DNA of 35,146 nt from CAWDMN01 sp963803155 (GTDB lineage Bacteria > Acidobacteriota > Terriglobia > Versatilivoradales > Versatilivoraceae). Position 1 is the stretch's first letter. Each line of letters opens with the position of its first letter. Where the stretch lies: contig CAWDMN010000057.1 in NCBI GenBank assembly GCA_963803155.1, positions 1-35,146 of the forward strand, read 5' to 3'. The notes under the pieces were generated by a model that worked only from the letters and a program-made list of their open reading frames with translations, was not told the DNA's origin and searched no databases. Shown here piece by piece: positions 24,373-32,674 of the stretch. The translations under genes were made by a program, and so were the position numbers.

Positions 24373-24963
24373 ATGCCGCAAGGGTCAACGATGAGCAAAA
24401 AAGCGATCGAAAGCCAGGAATCATTTGCCTATTTGGTTCGGCAAATCTTGACGGGAATAGGGGAAAACCCGGAACGGGATGGATTGGCAAAAACCCCGGA
24501 ACGAGTCGAGGCAAGTCTGAAGTATCTCACCAGGGGATACAAGCTCGACATTGAGAAGATCATTAATGGCGCTCTTTTCGAAGCGACCTATGATGAGATG
24601 GTGGTGGTAAAGGACATCGAAATTTACAGCATGTGCGAGCATCACCTTCTCCCCTTTTATGGGAAATGCCATGTGGCTTATATTCCCAGCCACAAAATAA
24701 TAGGGCTAAGCAAAATGCCGCGGATTGTCGATGTGTTTAGTCGGAGGCTTCAAGTTCAGGAGAGGCTAACCACCGAGATTGCCAACGCCCTCAATAAGTA
24801 TCTGGAGCCGCAGGGTGTCGGTGTCGTTGTCGAGGCTTTTCATCTCTGCATGATGATGCGCGGGGTTCAAAAGCAGAATAGCAAAACCATCACCAGCTGC
24901 ATGCTGGGACGCTTCAAGAGCGATCCCAAAACGCGCAACGAGTTTTTGGACTTTATTCAATAG
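24373..24963 (+). CDS. folE: GTP cyclohydrolase I
   Basis: FolE converts GTP to dihydroneopterin triphosphate, the first step of folate/pterin synthesis. The 196-residue protein carries the zinc ligands C88 and H91 in SMCEHHLLPF and C159 in HLCMMMRGVQ. It also has NPERDGLAKTPERV near the N-terminus and GLSKMPRIVDVFSRRLQVQERLT. Two starts are possible: ATG 24373, with AAAGGAG about 13 bases upstream, or ATG 24391, with a nearer AAGGG. Both leave the conserved domain intact. grpE begins 11 bases after the stop. Confidence 0.96.
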   Translation: MPQGSTMSKKAIESQESFAYLVRQILTGIGENPERDGLAKTPERVEASLKYLTRGYKLDIEKIINGALFEATYDEMVVVKDIEIYSMCEHHLLPFYGKCHVAYIPSHKIIGLSKMPRIVDVFSRRLQVQERLTTEIANALNKYLEPQGVGVVVEAFHLCMMMRGVQKQNSKTITSCMLGRFKSDPKTRNEFLDFIQ

Positions 24964-24974
24964 GGACCGGCCAG

Positions 24975-25523
24975 GTGGCAAAGACCATAAACACGAAAAA
25001 GATATTTCCTGAAGACGCCTTGATCGCAGCCAATCGTGAAGAAGGAACTTACTCCGCCGCCGACAGTGAAGAGTTGCGCCAGGCATTGCTGCGGAAAGAT
25101 GAGCAGTTGAACGAGACGCTGTCGGAATTTGAAAATTACCGGAAGCGGATTGACAAAGAAAATCAGGCTCAACACAAGCTCGGCAAGCGGGAACTGTTGC
25201 TGGGAATCATCGAAGTCTTGGATAACTTCGACCGGGCCCTTCAATCAAAGCCAATGCAAAATGACACTGCCTTGACCAAGGGAGTGCAGTCCATTTATAA
25301 ACAACTCAAACAGCTTCTGGAACAACATCAGGTTCTCAGCTTCGACAGCGTCGGACAAAAATTTGATCCCCTCTTGCACGAGGCCCTGCATTTCATTCCC
25401 GATATTGGCCATCCCGAAGGATATATCATCGAAGAATTCCAGAAGGGGTATGTATGGGATTATGTGGTGCTGCGGCCGGCTCTTGTCACCGTCATCAAGA
25501 ATTCCCTCGCAGACGAATGCTAA
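24975..25523 (+). CDS. grpE: GrpE, nucleotide exchange factor of DnaK
   Basis: The 182-residue protein has the GrpE layout: a charged N-terminus, a long coiled-coil helix (about 28-70, including SEFENYRKRIDKENQ), LLLGIIEVLDNFDRAL, and a C-terminal beta-wing domain with DPLLHEALHFIP and VLRPALVTV. It acts in the cytoplasm to release ADP from DnaK. The start is GTG 24975, just after folE. Neither dnaK, dnaJ nor hrcA is nearby, so it is outside the usual heat-shock operon and appears co-transcribed with folE. I see no CIRCE-like element upstream. Confidence 0.93.
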   Translation: MAKTINTKKIFPEDALIAANREEGTYSAADSEELRQALLRKDEQLNETLSEFENYRKRIDKENQAQHKLGKRELLLGIIEVLDNFDRALQSKPMQNDTALTKGVQSIYKQLKQLLEQHQVLSFDSVGQKFDPLLHEALHFIPDIGHPEGYIIEEFQKGYVWDYVVLRPALVTVIKNSLADEC

Positions 25524-26078
25524 GGCTTCTGTACGAATTGCCGGTTCGAAATCCCACCCCTTTGTCCAAGCTGAATTTTACCCACGGATTCTGGACACTC
25601 TTGCCCCATCCGCTAGCCGGGCGTTCCGGCGGGAACATTTATCAGCGACCCTTGCTTTCAAGAAAACGGGCCTAGGCATCCATATCCTCGCGCAGAGACG
25701 CGGAGGCGCGGTGAATGGCCGAAAACGAAATGGGAACGAAAGTCGCGAAAGATTTCCGCACACCAATATTTTCCCCATCTTTATTTCGTGTGTTTCGCGA
25801 ATTTCGTAGTTAAAAGAAGCTCCGCCGGGAGAGAATCAGTCATCTCGATAGCGCAGCTTCAAAGTGAAATCCATGATCGTAGACATCGAAGATCATTCAG
25901 ACCGCCAATCGTTTTATGCAACGCCATCAAACCGCGCCGGCATGGCAGTGCGCTGGTTTGCCAACCTCGATGATGTGAGAGCTTGGCTCCGAAGTTTGCC
26001 CAGCTCATTGCTCCTATAAAACTCTTAACAGCGGCCGTTGGCTTGATACATTAGGGCCGCCAATTGGAGGGATGGCTC
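25524..26078. other. Gene-free gap after grpE
   Basis: I find no supported gene in these 555 bases. Two low-complexity phrases are present: GCAGAGACGCGGAGGCGCGG near 25691-25710 and TTTCGTGTGTTTCGCGAATT near 25784-25803. These are recurring intergenic phrases in many environmental bacteria. A 49-codon frame from 25873 lacks a ribosome site. Confidence 0.5.
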
Positions 26079-26321
26079 ATGAGCTTCAATGAGGCACGTC
26101 AGGTACTTCTGTGGTGCACAGTCATCAACTACACATTCCTATTGGTCTGGTTTCTGTTGTCGGCGCTGGGACACGATTGGCTGCATCGGCTTTGGGGCCG
26201 CTGGTTCCGTCTGTCGGCCGAGCAGTTTGACGCCATCAATTTCGCCGGAATTGTGTTCTACAAAACGATCATCATCCTTTTCAATCTGGTCCCATGCGCA
26301 GCCCTGTATATTGTGGGATGA
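26079..26321 (+). CDS. Small two-helix membrane protein (DUF6868-like)
   Basis: The 80-residue protein has two predicted membrane segments (TVINYTFLLVWFLLSALG and GIVFYKTIIILFNLVPCAAL) separated by HDWLHRLWGRWFRLSAEQFD. This pattern resembles the short DUF6868 proteins; the match is from memory. ATG 26079 has a strong GGAGGG 8 bases upstream, which decides the start over a TTG 15 bases earlier. Its function is unknown. It converges with the M50 peptidase gene. Confidence 0.75.
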   Translation: MSFNEARQVLLWCTVINYTFLLVWFLLSALGHDWLHRLWGRWFRLSAEQFDAINFAGIVFYKTIIILFNLVPCAALYIVG

Positions 26322-26388
26322 GCATGGAGCAGCTAATTAGAGTCCTTGTATAAAAGCATGATATTGAGCCGTGGGGAATGACCTTCCT

Positions 26389-26473
26389 TGTAGGGCGGTC
26401 CGCCGGGGGGCGGATCTTCGATTTTGTAAAACGCCGGGGAAGCAGCCCCGGCGGTTGACACATCCGCCCTACA
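26389..26473. repeat. 85-bp three-way-junction hairpin element
   Basis: Outer arms TGTAGGGCGG (26389-26398) and CCGCCCTACA (26464-26473) are a perfect inverted pair. They enclose two hairpins: TCCGCC-GGGG-GGCGGA (26399-26414) and CGCCGGGG-AAGCAG-CCCCGGCG (26432-26453). The element lies between two convergent genes. It lacks a T tract, so it is more likely a mobile structured repeat than a classical terminator. Confidence 0.65.
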
Positions 26474-26534
26474 GGATGTGCCGCTTTTTCCGGCCTTCTC
26501 ATTATTTGCCGAAAACAGACTTTATAAATGGACT

Positions 26535-27500
26535 CTATTTAATCTGAAGAGGCGCGGGCATGAAGCAGAAAATAAAGATTAGGCCGGCAATCAAGGCAAG
26601 GATTTTTCGTTTCCGGTCCAATGGAATGCTGTCATCCAGCGTCGGAGGATGGTTCAAACCCAAAAACAGCGGGATCAATGCCCAGATGACCCAATAGGTC
26701 CAAAAGAACATCAACACCGGGATTACCAAAAAAACGAAACCCAGCGAGGTCCAGCGGTGTTTGGTCCCCAGCAGCGCATAAATGATGTGCCCACCATCCA
26801 ATTGCCCCATGGGAAGCAGATTTAGAGCGGTCGCGAAAAATCCAACCCAAGCGGCAAAAGCAACCGGGTGCAAATAGACATCCATCCCAGCGGGGGCCTG
26901 AATGCCGTACAACTTCGCAATCAACTTGAAGAGGATCGGTTCCCCCAGAGAAATTCCCATCTCCGCCTGGCGGACTTGAACCAGGCGGGAATATGGCATC
27001 GAAAGGAGCAGAGTAGGCAGGGCTAACACAAAACCAGCCAAAGGTCCGGCGATCCCCACATCAAACAAGGCGCGTCGATTCTGGAAAGGGGTACGAATGC
27101 GAATGAATGCCCCCAGAGTGCCGATGAGATTGGGAAAAGGGATGAAGAAAGGCAAAGTAGCGTCAATGCCATAATAGCGGCAGGCGAGATAATGCCCCAT
27201 TTCATGCGCCATCAGGATGCCCAGCAAGGCAACCATAAAGGGCAATCCATAAAGCAATACGCCGGGATGATGGAGCAATTCCCCCAAAAACTCGGGCGCT
27301 TCCGCGGTCGGGCCATTCAGCCGGAACGAAAGGCCCAGTTCCATGCCAACGAGCCAAGTGGAAAGAATCGTCAATCCAAAGAGCAGCAAATTCAAACGGT
27401 ACCGAATAGGCCGGGGAGGCGCCGCCGCGGGGGAATAATGAAGAAAAACAGGCTGAGATTCTGGAGGAGATCCAGCGGATTGCGATTCTAGGGGGTCCAT
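26535..27500 (-). CDS. Site-2-protease-like M50 membrane metallopeptidase
   Basis: The 321-residue integral membrane protein has the zinc motif HEMGH (99-103) within a membrane helix. The third-ligand motif NLLPMGQLDGGH (227-238, D235) is also present, as in intramembrane M50 proteases that cut regulatory proteins within the membrane. About six to eight hydrophobic helices are visible, with a Pro-rich cytoplasmic N-terminus. No PDZ domain is seen. The ATG at 27500 has no good ribosome site and lies just 21 bp past the terminator that follows the HU gene, so a short leader or read-through is likely. The substrate is unknown. Confidence 0.9.
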   Translation of the reverse strand: MDPLESQSAGSPPESQPVFLHYSPAAAPPRPIRYRLNLLLFGLTILSTWLVGMELGLSFRLNGPTAEAPEFLGELLHHPGVLLYGLPFMVALLGILMAHEMGHYLACRYYGIDATLPFFIPFPNLIGTLGAFIRIRTPFQNRRALFDVGIAGPLAGFVLALPTLLLSMPYSRLVQVRQAEMGISLGEPILFKLIAKLYGIQAPAGMDVYLHPVAFAAWVGFFATALNLLPMGQLDGGHIIYALLGTKHRWTSLGFVFLVIPVLMFFWTYWVIWALIPLFLGLNHPPTLDDSIPLDRKRKILALIAGLIFIFCFMPAPLQIK

Positions 27501-27520
27501 AGGGAGACAAGTAAAAATAT

Positions 27521-27549
27521 AAAAGGCGAGTCAAATAACTCGCCTTTTT
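27521..27549 (-). terminator. Rho-independent terminator of the HU gene
   Basis: AAAAGGCGAGT and ACTCGCCTTTT form an 11-bp perfect stem around CAAATA. In the minus direction it is followed by TTTTATATTTTT. It ends HU transcription and could also work on the plus strand. It lies between the HU stop and the M50 start. Confidence 0.85.
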
Positions 27550-27637
27550 CAAGCTTGAATTTTGACGTCGATCCCGCTTCCGGATCCTCAGACCGTCCAT
27601 ACTTCCTGCTGGTGGAGCGGAAATGGGGCCGAGCGAT

Positions 27638-27904
27638 TCAGATGGACTGCAAATCCTTGCCAGGCTTGAAGCGCACTGCTTTGCCTGGAGGGATGGAGAC
27701 TTCCTCGCCGGTCCTGGGATTCCGGCCAATCCCAGTTTTGCGTGGCTTTATGGTAAACACTCCGAAGCCGCGTAATTCAATTCGGTCATTTTTTTGAAGT
27801 GCTGTTTTCATGGCATCAAAGACCCGATCTACCGCCATTTCTGCCTTGGTGCGCGGGATCCCAGTGCGTTCAACTACCTGATTAATAATGTCCAGTTTGA
27901 TCAC
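27638..27904 (-). CDS. hup: HU/IHF-family DNA-binding protein
   Basis: This 88-residue nucleoid protein has the HU fold. N-terminal helices (KLDIINQVVERTGIPRTKAE) are followed by GFGVFTIKPRKTGIGRNPRT with the DNA-contacting arm RNPRTGEEVSIPPGKAVRFK, including the conserved proline. It bends and compacts DNA as a dimer. The start is GTG 27904, with GGAAGGG about 5 bases upstream. It forms a single-gene unit with its own promoter and terminator. HU or an IHF subunit cannot be told apart with certainty; HU is the default. Confidence 0.94.
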   Translation of the reverse strand: MIKLDIINQVVERTGIPRTKAEMAVDRVFDAMKTALQKNDRIELRGFGVFTIKPRKTGIGRNPRTGEEVSIPPGKAVRFKPGKDLQSI

Positions 27905-27935
27905 GGCTGCCCTTCCTCAGGTGAAATGAGAATTC

Positions 27936-27964
27936 AGCATAGAGAATCTGTCTTCTAATGTCAA
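27936..27964 (-). promoter_or_regulatory. Promoter of the HU gene
   Basis: On the minus strand TTGACA (27959-27964) is followed after exactly 17 bases by TATGCT (27936-27941). This is a strong vegetative promoter shape, as expected for an abundant nucleoid protein. The transcript would start about 25 bases upstream of the GTG. Confidence 0.75.
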
Positions 27965-28157
27965 GTTCCTCAATGCTTTTTTTCAATCACGCTCTTGGAC
28001 ACTTTTGAGGTTATAATTCATTACTTGACCCTTCGGATTTGCATTTCGTTTTTTCAGGGCATTCTGAAAGTACTCATCATGAGGAGATCGACATGGCTGA
28101 AAGCAAAGCGGGCGGCGGAGCCCCCCCCAGCATGCTCCATTCGTTCCACCGGGGAAA

Positions 28158-30119
28158 GTGATGCCTGAGTTCACATTAAAGGCGCTCTTAATTGGATTGA
28201 TTATGTCGGTAGTGTTGGGAGCCGCCAATGCGTATCTTGGCTTGAAAGCAGGCATGACGATTGCCGCCACGTATCCAGCCGCGGTGATCGGCATGGCGTT
28301 GCTCCGCATCATGCGGGGGAATATCCTGGAAGAAAACTTTGCCAGAACCGTCGGGTCGATTGGCGAGTCTGTCGCCGCCGGCGCTATTTTTACTCTTCCG
28401 GCTTTCTTTATTGCCGGGATCTGGCCTGATTTCGCCACTCCCGGCCACTATCTGGAAGCTACGGCCATCATGATTGCCGGCGGCGTGCTGGGGATTATGT
28501 TTGTAGCGCTGCTGCGCCGTGTCATGGTGGAAGATCCGGAACTTCCTTTTCCAGAATCCGTGGCGGCCGCGGAAATTCACAAAGCGGGACGCAGTGGCGG
28601 AACGGGCGCTCAATTTTTATTTGCTTCGATGGGAATCGGCGCTCTCATTCAATCGCTGGGACAATTAAAATTTTTTGCCACTTCCTGGGAACATTGGATT
28701 CCCTTTTCAAAAGCTTCCATCTCCCTGCGTTCCAGCGGCAGTGCGACAGCCCAAGGGGGCTTGCTGCTTAGTTCGCCGGGAGTCAGCCCGGCCTACATTG
28801 GCGTGGGCTATATTATTGGCCCCAAGTTGGCTTCCCTGAATTTTAGCGGCGGTTTATTGGCTTGGGGGCTTTTCGTCCCCATCATTAGCTATTTCCTCGG
28901 ACCTTCGATCCTGCCCGCGGGATCGGAAGGCCATTCCGCCACCAGCGTTGAATTGGCCACCAACATCTGGAAATTCATTGTCCGGCCCATTGCCATTGGC
29001 GGTATGCTCACTTCCGCTGGGTACACGCTTTTCCGGATGCGCAAGAGCCTGATCACCGGAATCCGCCGCTCCATCGGCGATGTGAAGAAAGCCGCCACGG
29101 GAGAAGTCACCACTTTGCGCACGGAACAGGATCTGCGATTCAATTGGATCATGATCGGCATTCTGGTGGCCGCGGTCGCCACTTTTTTCATTTATAATCA
29201 CTTCGCTCAAAATGTGGTGGCGGCTCTGGTGGCCACGCTGGTGATGGTGATCGCGGGATTTTTCTTCGCCGCCGTGTCCGGATATCTGGTGGGAATTATC
29301 GGCTCGAGCAACAATCCCATCAGCGGCCTGACGCTCTCTACCCTGCTGGTGGCCGCCCTTTTGATGGTGGCGCTGGGCATGAGTGGAACGGCTGGAGTGG
29401 CGGCAGTCCTGGGGGTCGCGGCAGTCGTCTGCGTTTCCTCGGCCGTCGCGGGAGAAATGCTGCAGGACTTGAAAGTGGGCCATATCCTGGGTGGTACCCC
29501 TTGGAGAATGCAAATTGGCGACTTGATCGGAATTGTGGTTGCAGCAGCAGCCATGTTTATCCCACTAGTGGTTTTGCATCAGGGCGACATCAACATGGGA
29601 GGCACTGGATTCGGGGGGAAAAACCTTCCGGCTCCCCAGGCCAGCTTGATGGCTTTGTTGACCCAGGGGATCGTGGGCGGCCAAATGGCTTGGCCCTTGA
29701 TTATCGTTGGCATGCTTATGGGGTTGGGATTTATTTTAATGCAAGTCCGCAGTCCCATGCTGGTGAGCGTCGGAATGTACCTGCCGCTGGAAACCACCTT
29801 TGCCATCTTCATCGGCGGAATCATCAAAGGGATCGTGGACCGGATCACGGCCCACCTCCAGCACAACGTTGCCCAAAAGGCGCGGGTGGAAAATACTGGA
29901 GTATTGCTCGCTTCCGGACTCATCGCTGGCGAGGCTTTAATCATGCTGGTCTTTGCGGCTATGGCCTTTTTTAATATCAAACTGTTTGCCATCTTTGAAA
30001 ATCCCTCGTTCCTGACGAGCCTGGCAATATTCGCCCTGATTGGCTGGATCCTAATTAAAATCCCCATCAAAAATGCGGGAAATCCTGACGAACCGGCCCC
30101 TCCTACAGCCGTAATGTAA
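28158..30119 (+). CDS. OPT-family oligopeptide transporter
   Basis: This about 650-residue membrane protein is an OPT-family transporter for peptides or metal-peptide conjugates. It has many hydrophobic helices, the N-terminal PEFTLKALLIGLIMS and YLGLKAGMTIAATYPAAVIG region, and GSSNNPISGLTLSTLL in the middle. The uninterrupted frame starts at GTG 28158/ATG 28161 without a good ribosome site. Just upstream the same frame reads HAPFVPPGKV, which belongs to the family N-terminus, and ATG 28093 with GAGGAG at ideal distance lies in another frame. The two frames meet in a run of eight C (28121-28128); nine would join them. The true N-terminus is probably at 28093. Confidence 0.9.
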   Translation: MMPEFTLKALLIGLIMSVVLGAANAYLGLKAGMTIAATYPAAVIGMALLRIMRGNILEENFARTVGSIGESVAAGAIFTLPAFFIAGIWPDFATPGHYLEATAIMIAGGVLGIMFVALLRRVMVEDPELPFPESVAAAEIHKAGRSGGTGAQFLFASMGIGALIQSLGQLKFFATSWEHWIPFSKASISLRSSGSATAQGGLLLSSPGVSPAYIGVGYIIGPKLASLNFSGGLLAWGLFVPIISYFLGPSILPAGSEGHSATSVELATNIWKFIVRPIAIGGMLTSAGYTLFRMRKSLITGIRRSIGDVKKAATGEVTTLRTEQDLRFNWIMIGILVAAVATFFIYNHFAQNVVAALVATLVMVIAGFFFAAVSGYLVGIIGSSNNPISGLTLSTLLVAALLMVALGMSGTAGVAAVLGVAAVVCVSSAVAGEMLQDLKVGHILGGTPWRMQIGDLIGIVVAAAAMFIPLVVLHQGDINMGGTGFGGKNLPAPQASLMALLTQGIVGGQMAWPLIIVGMLMGLGFILMQVRSPMLVSVGMYLPLETTFAIFIGGIIKGIVDRITAHLQHNVAQKARVENTGVLLASGLIAGEALIMLVFAAMAFFNIKLFAIFENPSFLTSLAIFALIGWILIKIPIKNAGNPDEPAPPTAVM

Positions 30120-30280
30120 CCTTGAGTTTTCGCCTGGGTTTGAGATCGACTATTAGCGGTGTTTTTATGGGACGACTTGCGAGGACGAATTTTTGCCGAA
30201 GAAATGGAGCCAGGAATTCAAAATGCGAAATCTTGACCCCTTAACAATAATCATATATCCCAGTCTTTTAGGAGCACAAT

Positions 30281-31738
30281 ATGTCTGAAGCCATTGCCGG
30301 ACTAAAGCCGGAAAGAGTATGGAAGTACTTTGCTGAAATCTCCAGAATCCCCAGAGGCTCCAAGAACGAAGCGGCCATATCCGCCTACGTGATGGACACC
30401 GCCAAATCCCTCGGCCTGGAAGCCCAGCGGGATGCCGTGGGAAATGTGGTGGTGCGCAAACCCGGCACGGCCGGTCGCGAAAACGTCCCTATCGTGATTC
30501 TGCAAGGGCACCTGGATATGGTGTGCGAAAAAAACGAGGACAAAGTTCATGATTTCACCAAGGACCCCATCGAACTGGTTCGGGAGGAAAATTTTATTCG
30601 CGCGAATGGCACAACCTTGGGAGCAGACAACGGGATTGCCGTCGCCGCCAGCCTGGCCCTGATGGAAGAAAAAGAAATTGAACATGGCCCGCTGGAATTC
30701 CTCTTCACGGTGGACGAAGAGACCGCTTTGACCGGGGCCTCCAATCTGGCTCCAGACTTCTTGCAGGGTCGCACTTTGTTGAATCTCGATTCGGAGGAGG
30801 AGGGCGAACTCTATGTCGGTTGCGCCGGCGGAAGAAATAGTTATGGCACTTGGGAACCTGAATGGGAAAAACCAGGAGAAAAATTCATTCCGCTCCAAGT
30901 CACGGTCAAGGGATTGAAGGGGGGACATTCCGGGCTGGAGATTGACAAAGGACGCGGCAATGCCATCAGAATCCTTAGTCGAGTTCTGCTGGCCCTGCAG
31001 GATTTGGATGCTCATGTCTCTTCAATCCACGGCGGGAATAAAAGCAATGCCATCCCTCGAGAAGCGTCAGCATTGATCTTCCTCCCCTCAAAGAAAAAGG
31101 AGGAGGCTGTAAAATTGGCTGCCGCTTGGAATGAAACGTTGCGAGCGGAAATTTCCTCCGTGGAGCCTGAACTGCAAATCAGCATGGCGGAGCCCGCGGA
31201 AGCACCCAAGGCCAAGGTGCTTAAAAAATCGCTTCAGCGGAGGATATTGCGAACCCTCGCCGGCATGCCACATGGCGTCATCAAAATGAGCGCCGAAGTG
31301 CCCGGCCTGGTGGAAACCTCCACAAACCTGGCAATGATCGGCATGGAAAAGAAAGAGATCAAGGTGGTCACCAGCCAGCGCAGTTCGGTAGCCTCCGAGA
31401 TCGATGAAATTTGTCAGACGGTCCGTTCGATTTTCCAATTGGGGGGAGCGGAGGTTCAGCATACCGACGGGTATCCGGGCTGGAAACCCAACCTGGAATC
31501 CCCGATCCTCAAGCTGGCGCGCGCCACCTATTTTTCACTTTACGGAAAAGAGCCGGAAGTGAAGGCCGTACATGCCGGATTGGAATGCGGCATTATTGGA
31601 GAAAAATATCCTGGGATGGACATGGTCTCCTTCGGCCCGACCATGACCGGCGTTCATTCCCCCGATGAAAAGATTTTTGTCGATACCGTGGAAAAATTCT
31701 GGAATTACCTGGCTGCCATCCTCAAAAACTTTTCCTGA
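30281..31738 (+). CDS. pepD: Aminoacyl-histidine dipeptidase (peptidase M20C)
   Basis: The 485-residue cytosolic metallopeptidase cleaves dipeptides such as beta-Ala-His and other Xaa-His. Dinuclear zinc ligands are visible: HLDMV (H77, D79), GTTLGADNGIA (D116) and DEETALTGA (E146, E147), followed by LLNLDSEEEGELYVGCAGG. A dimerisation or lid domain with GLKGGHSGLEIDKGRGNA comes next. ATG 30281 has AGGAGCAC upstream. It lies just downstream of the OPT transporter, consistent with uptake then hydrolysis of peptides, although a 161-bp gap separates them. A good terminator follows. Confidence 0.95.
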   Translation: MSEAIAGLKPERVWKYFAEISRIPRGSKNEAAISAYVMDTAKSLGLEAQRDAVGNVVVRKPGTAGRENVPIVILQGHLDMVCEKNEDKVHDFTKDPIELVREENFIRANGTTLGADNGIAVAASLALMEEKEIEHGPLEFLFTVDEETALTGASNLAPDFLQGRTLLNLDSEEEGELYVGCAGGRNSYGTWEPEWEKPGEKFIPLQVTVKGLKGGHSGLEIDKGRGNAIRILSRVLLALQDLDAHVSSIHGGNKSNAIPREASALIFLPSKKKEEAVKLAAAWNETLRAEISSVEPELQISMAEPAEAPKAKVLKKSLQRRILRTLAGMPHGVIKMSAEVPGLVETSTNLAMIGMEKKEIKVVTSQRSSVASEIDEICQTVRSIFQLGGAEVQHTDGYPGWKPNLESPILKLARATYFSLYGKEPEVKAVHAGLECGIIGEKYPGMDMVSFGPTMTGVHSPDEKIFVDTVEKFWNYLAAILKNFS

Positions 31739-31751
31739 ACCGCCCAAGGGT

Positions 31752-31801
31752 GGCATCTTCCGCGGCAAGGCAATTCCCTTGCGGAAAATGCCGCTCTTTT
31801 T
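31752..31801 (+). terminator. Terminator after pepD
   Basis: GGCATCTTCCGC and AAGG pair with CCTTGCGGAAAATGCC (31777-31792) with small bulges, forming a long stem. It is followed after four bases by TTTTT (31797-31801). It lies 14 bp past the pepD stop. Confidence 0.6.
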
Positions 31802-31996
31802 CACTGATTGCTTTCAGCCTTTAACCATAAAGCAGAATATCCCATTTCAAAGGAGCCGCGCATGACGGCGTGTAGGTCATAACAGGATTATGAAAATGGG
31901 ATGATGGAGGCGGCCTGCCCTCAGGCCGTCTCAGCAGGCTTGGTAAACTCAAGCGGGGTGACCTCCATCCACGCTATTTTCTAAGGAGCAATTTAG

Positions 31997-32476
31997 ATGA
32001 AACAATGGCCAGCACCTCCCGACATGAATACGGACCCCAAAAACAAATATATTGTCGTCATGGAAACGAATAAGGGAACCATCGAACTGGAGCTTTTTCC
32101 GCGGCATGCCCCCAAGACCGTGAATAATTTTGTATTCCTGAGTCGGGAGGGATTTTATGACGGAGTCAGCTTTCATCGGGTGATCAGCAACTTTGTCATT
32201 CAGGGAGGCGATCCTACGGGAACAGGCCGGGGCGGTCCCGGCTATCGTTTCGAGGACGAAGTCGAGGGGAATCCCTTAAAACATGAGACCGCCGTGATTT
32301 CGATGGCAAATGCGGGACCCAACACTAATGGAAGCCAGTTTTTCATCACCTATTCCCCTCAGCCGCACTTGGACGGTAAACACACTGTTTTTGGCAAAGT
32401 GATCAAGGGGCAAGATGTGATGACCCAGATCCAGCAGGGCGATCAGATGATCAAATTGGAGATTACCGAAGGCTGA
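31997..32476 (+). CDS. Cyclophilin-type peptidyl-prolyl isomerase
   Basis: The 159-residue protein is a single-domain cyclophilin that speeds cis-trans isomerisation of proline bonds. Active-site features are FHRVISNFVIQGGDP (R61), RFEDE, ISMANAGPNTNGSQFFIT and HLDGKHTVFGKV. No signal peptide is seen, so it is probably cytoplasmic. ATG 31997 has AAGGAGC upstream at suitable distance. The 258-bp gap before it holds the pepD terminator and a small hairpin GGCCTG/CAGGCC (31912-31927). Confidence 0.95.
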   Translation: MKQWPAPPDMNTDPKNKYIVVMETNKGTIELELFPRHAPKTVNNFVFLSREGFYDGVSFHRVISNFVIQGGDPTGTGRGGPGYRFEDEVEGNPLKHETAVISMANAGPNTNGSQFFITYSPQPHLDGKHTVFGKVIKGQDVMTQIQQGDQMIKLEITEG

Positions 32477-32674
32477 CGTTTTATTTCCCATGCCAAATCA
32501 ATCCGATAAAGGTCCGGGCGGATGGAAGACAAGAAATTCAGGTGATCAAACCGGATGAAAAATGCTGGCATTTTCCGCGCCATGACGGAACTCCTCTTCC
32601 TCCTCCGGCCCCAATTGCGCCCCTTTCTCGCGTGCTTTGATTAACCCTTGGGCAGACTTCATGAATCGGCTGAA

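Noticed and set aside
25873..26020. 49-codon open frame in the gap after grpE
   Set aside because: No ribosome site and no recognisable features.
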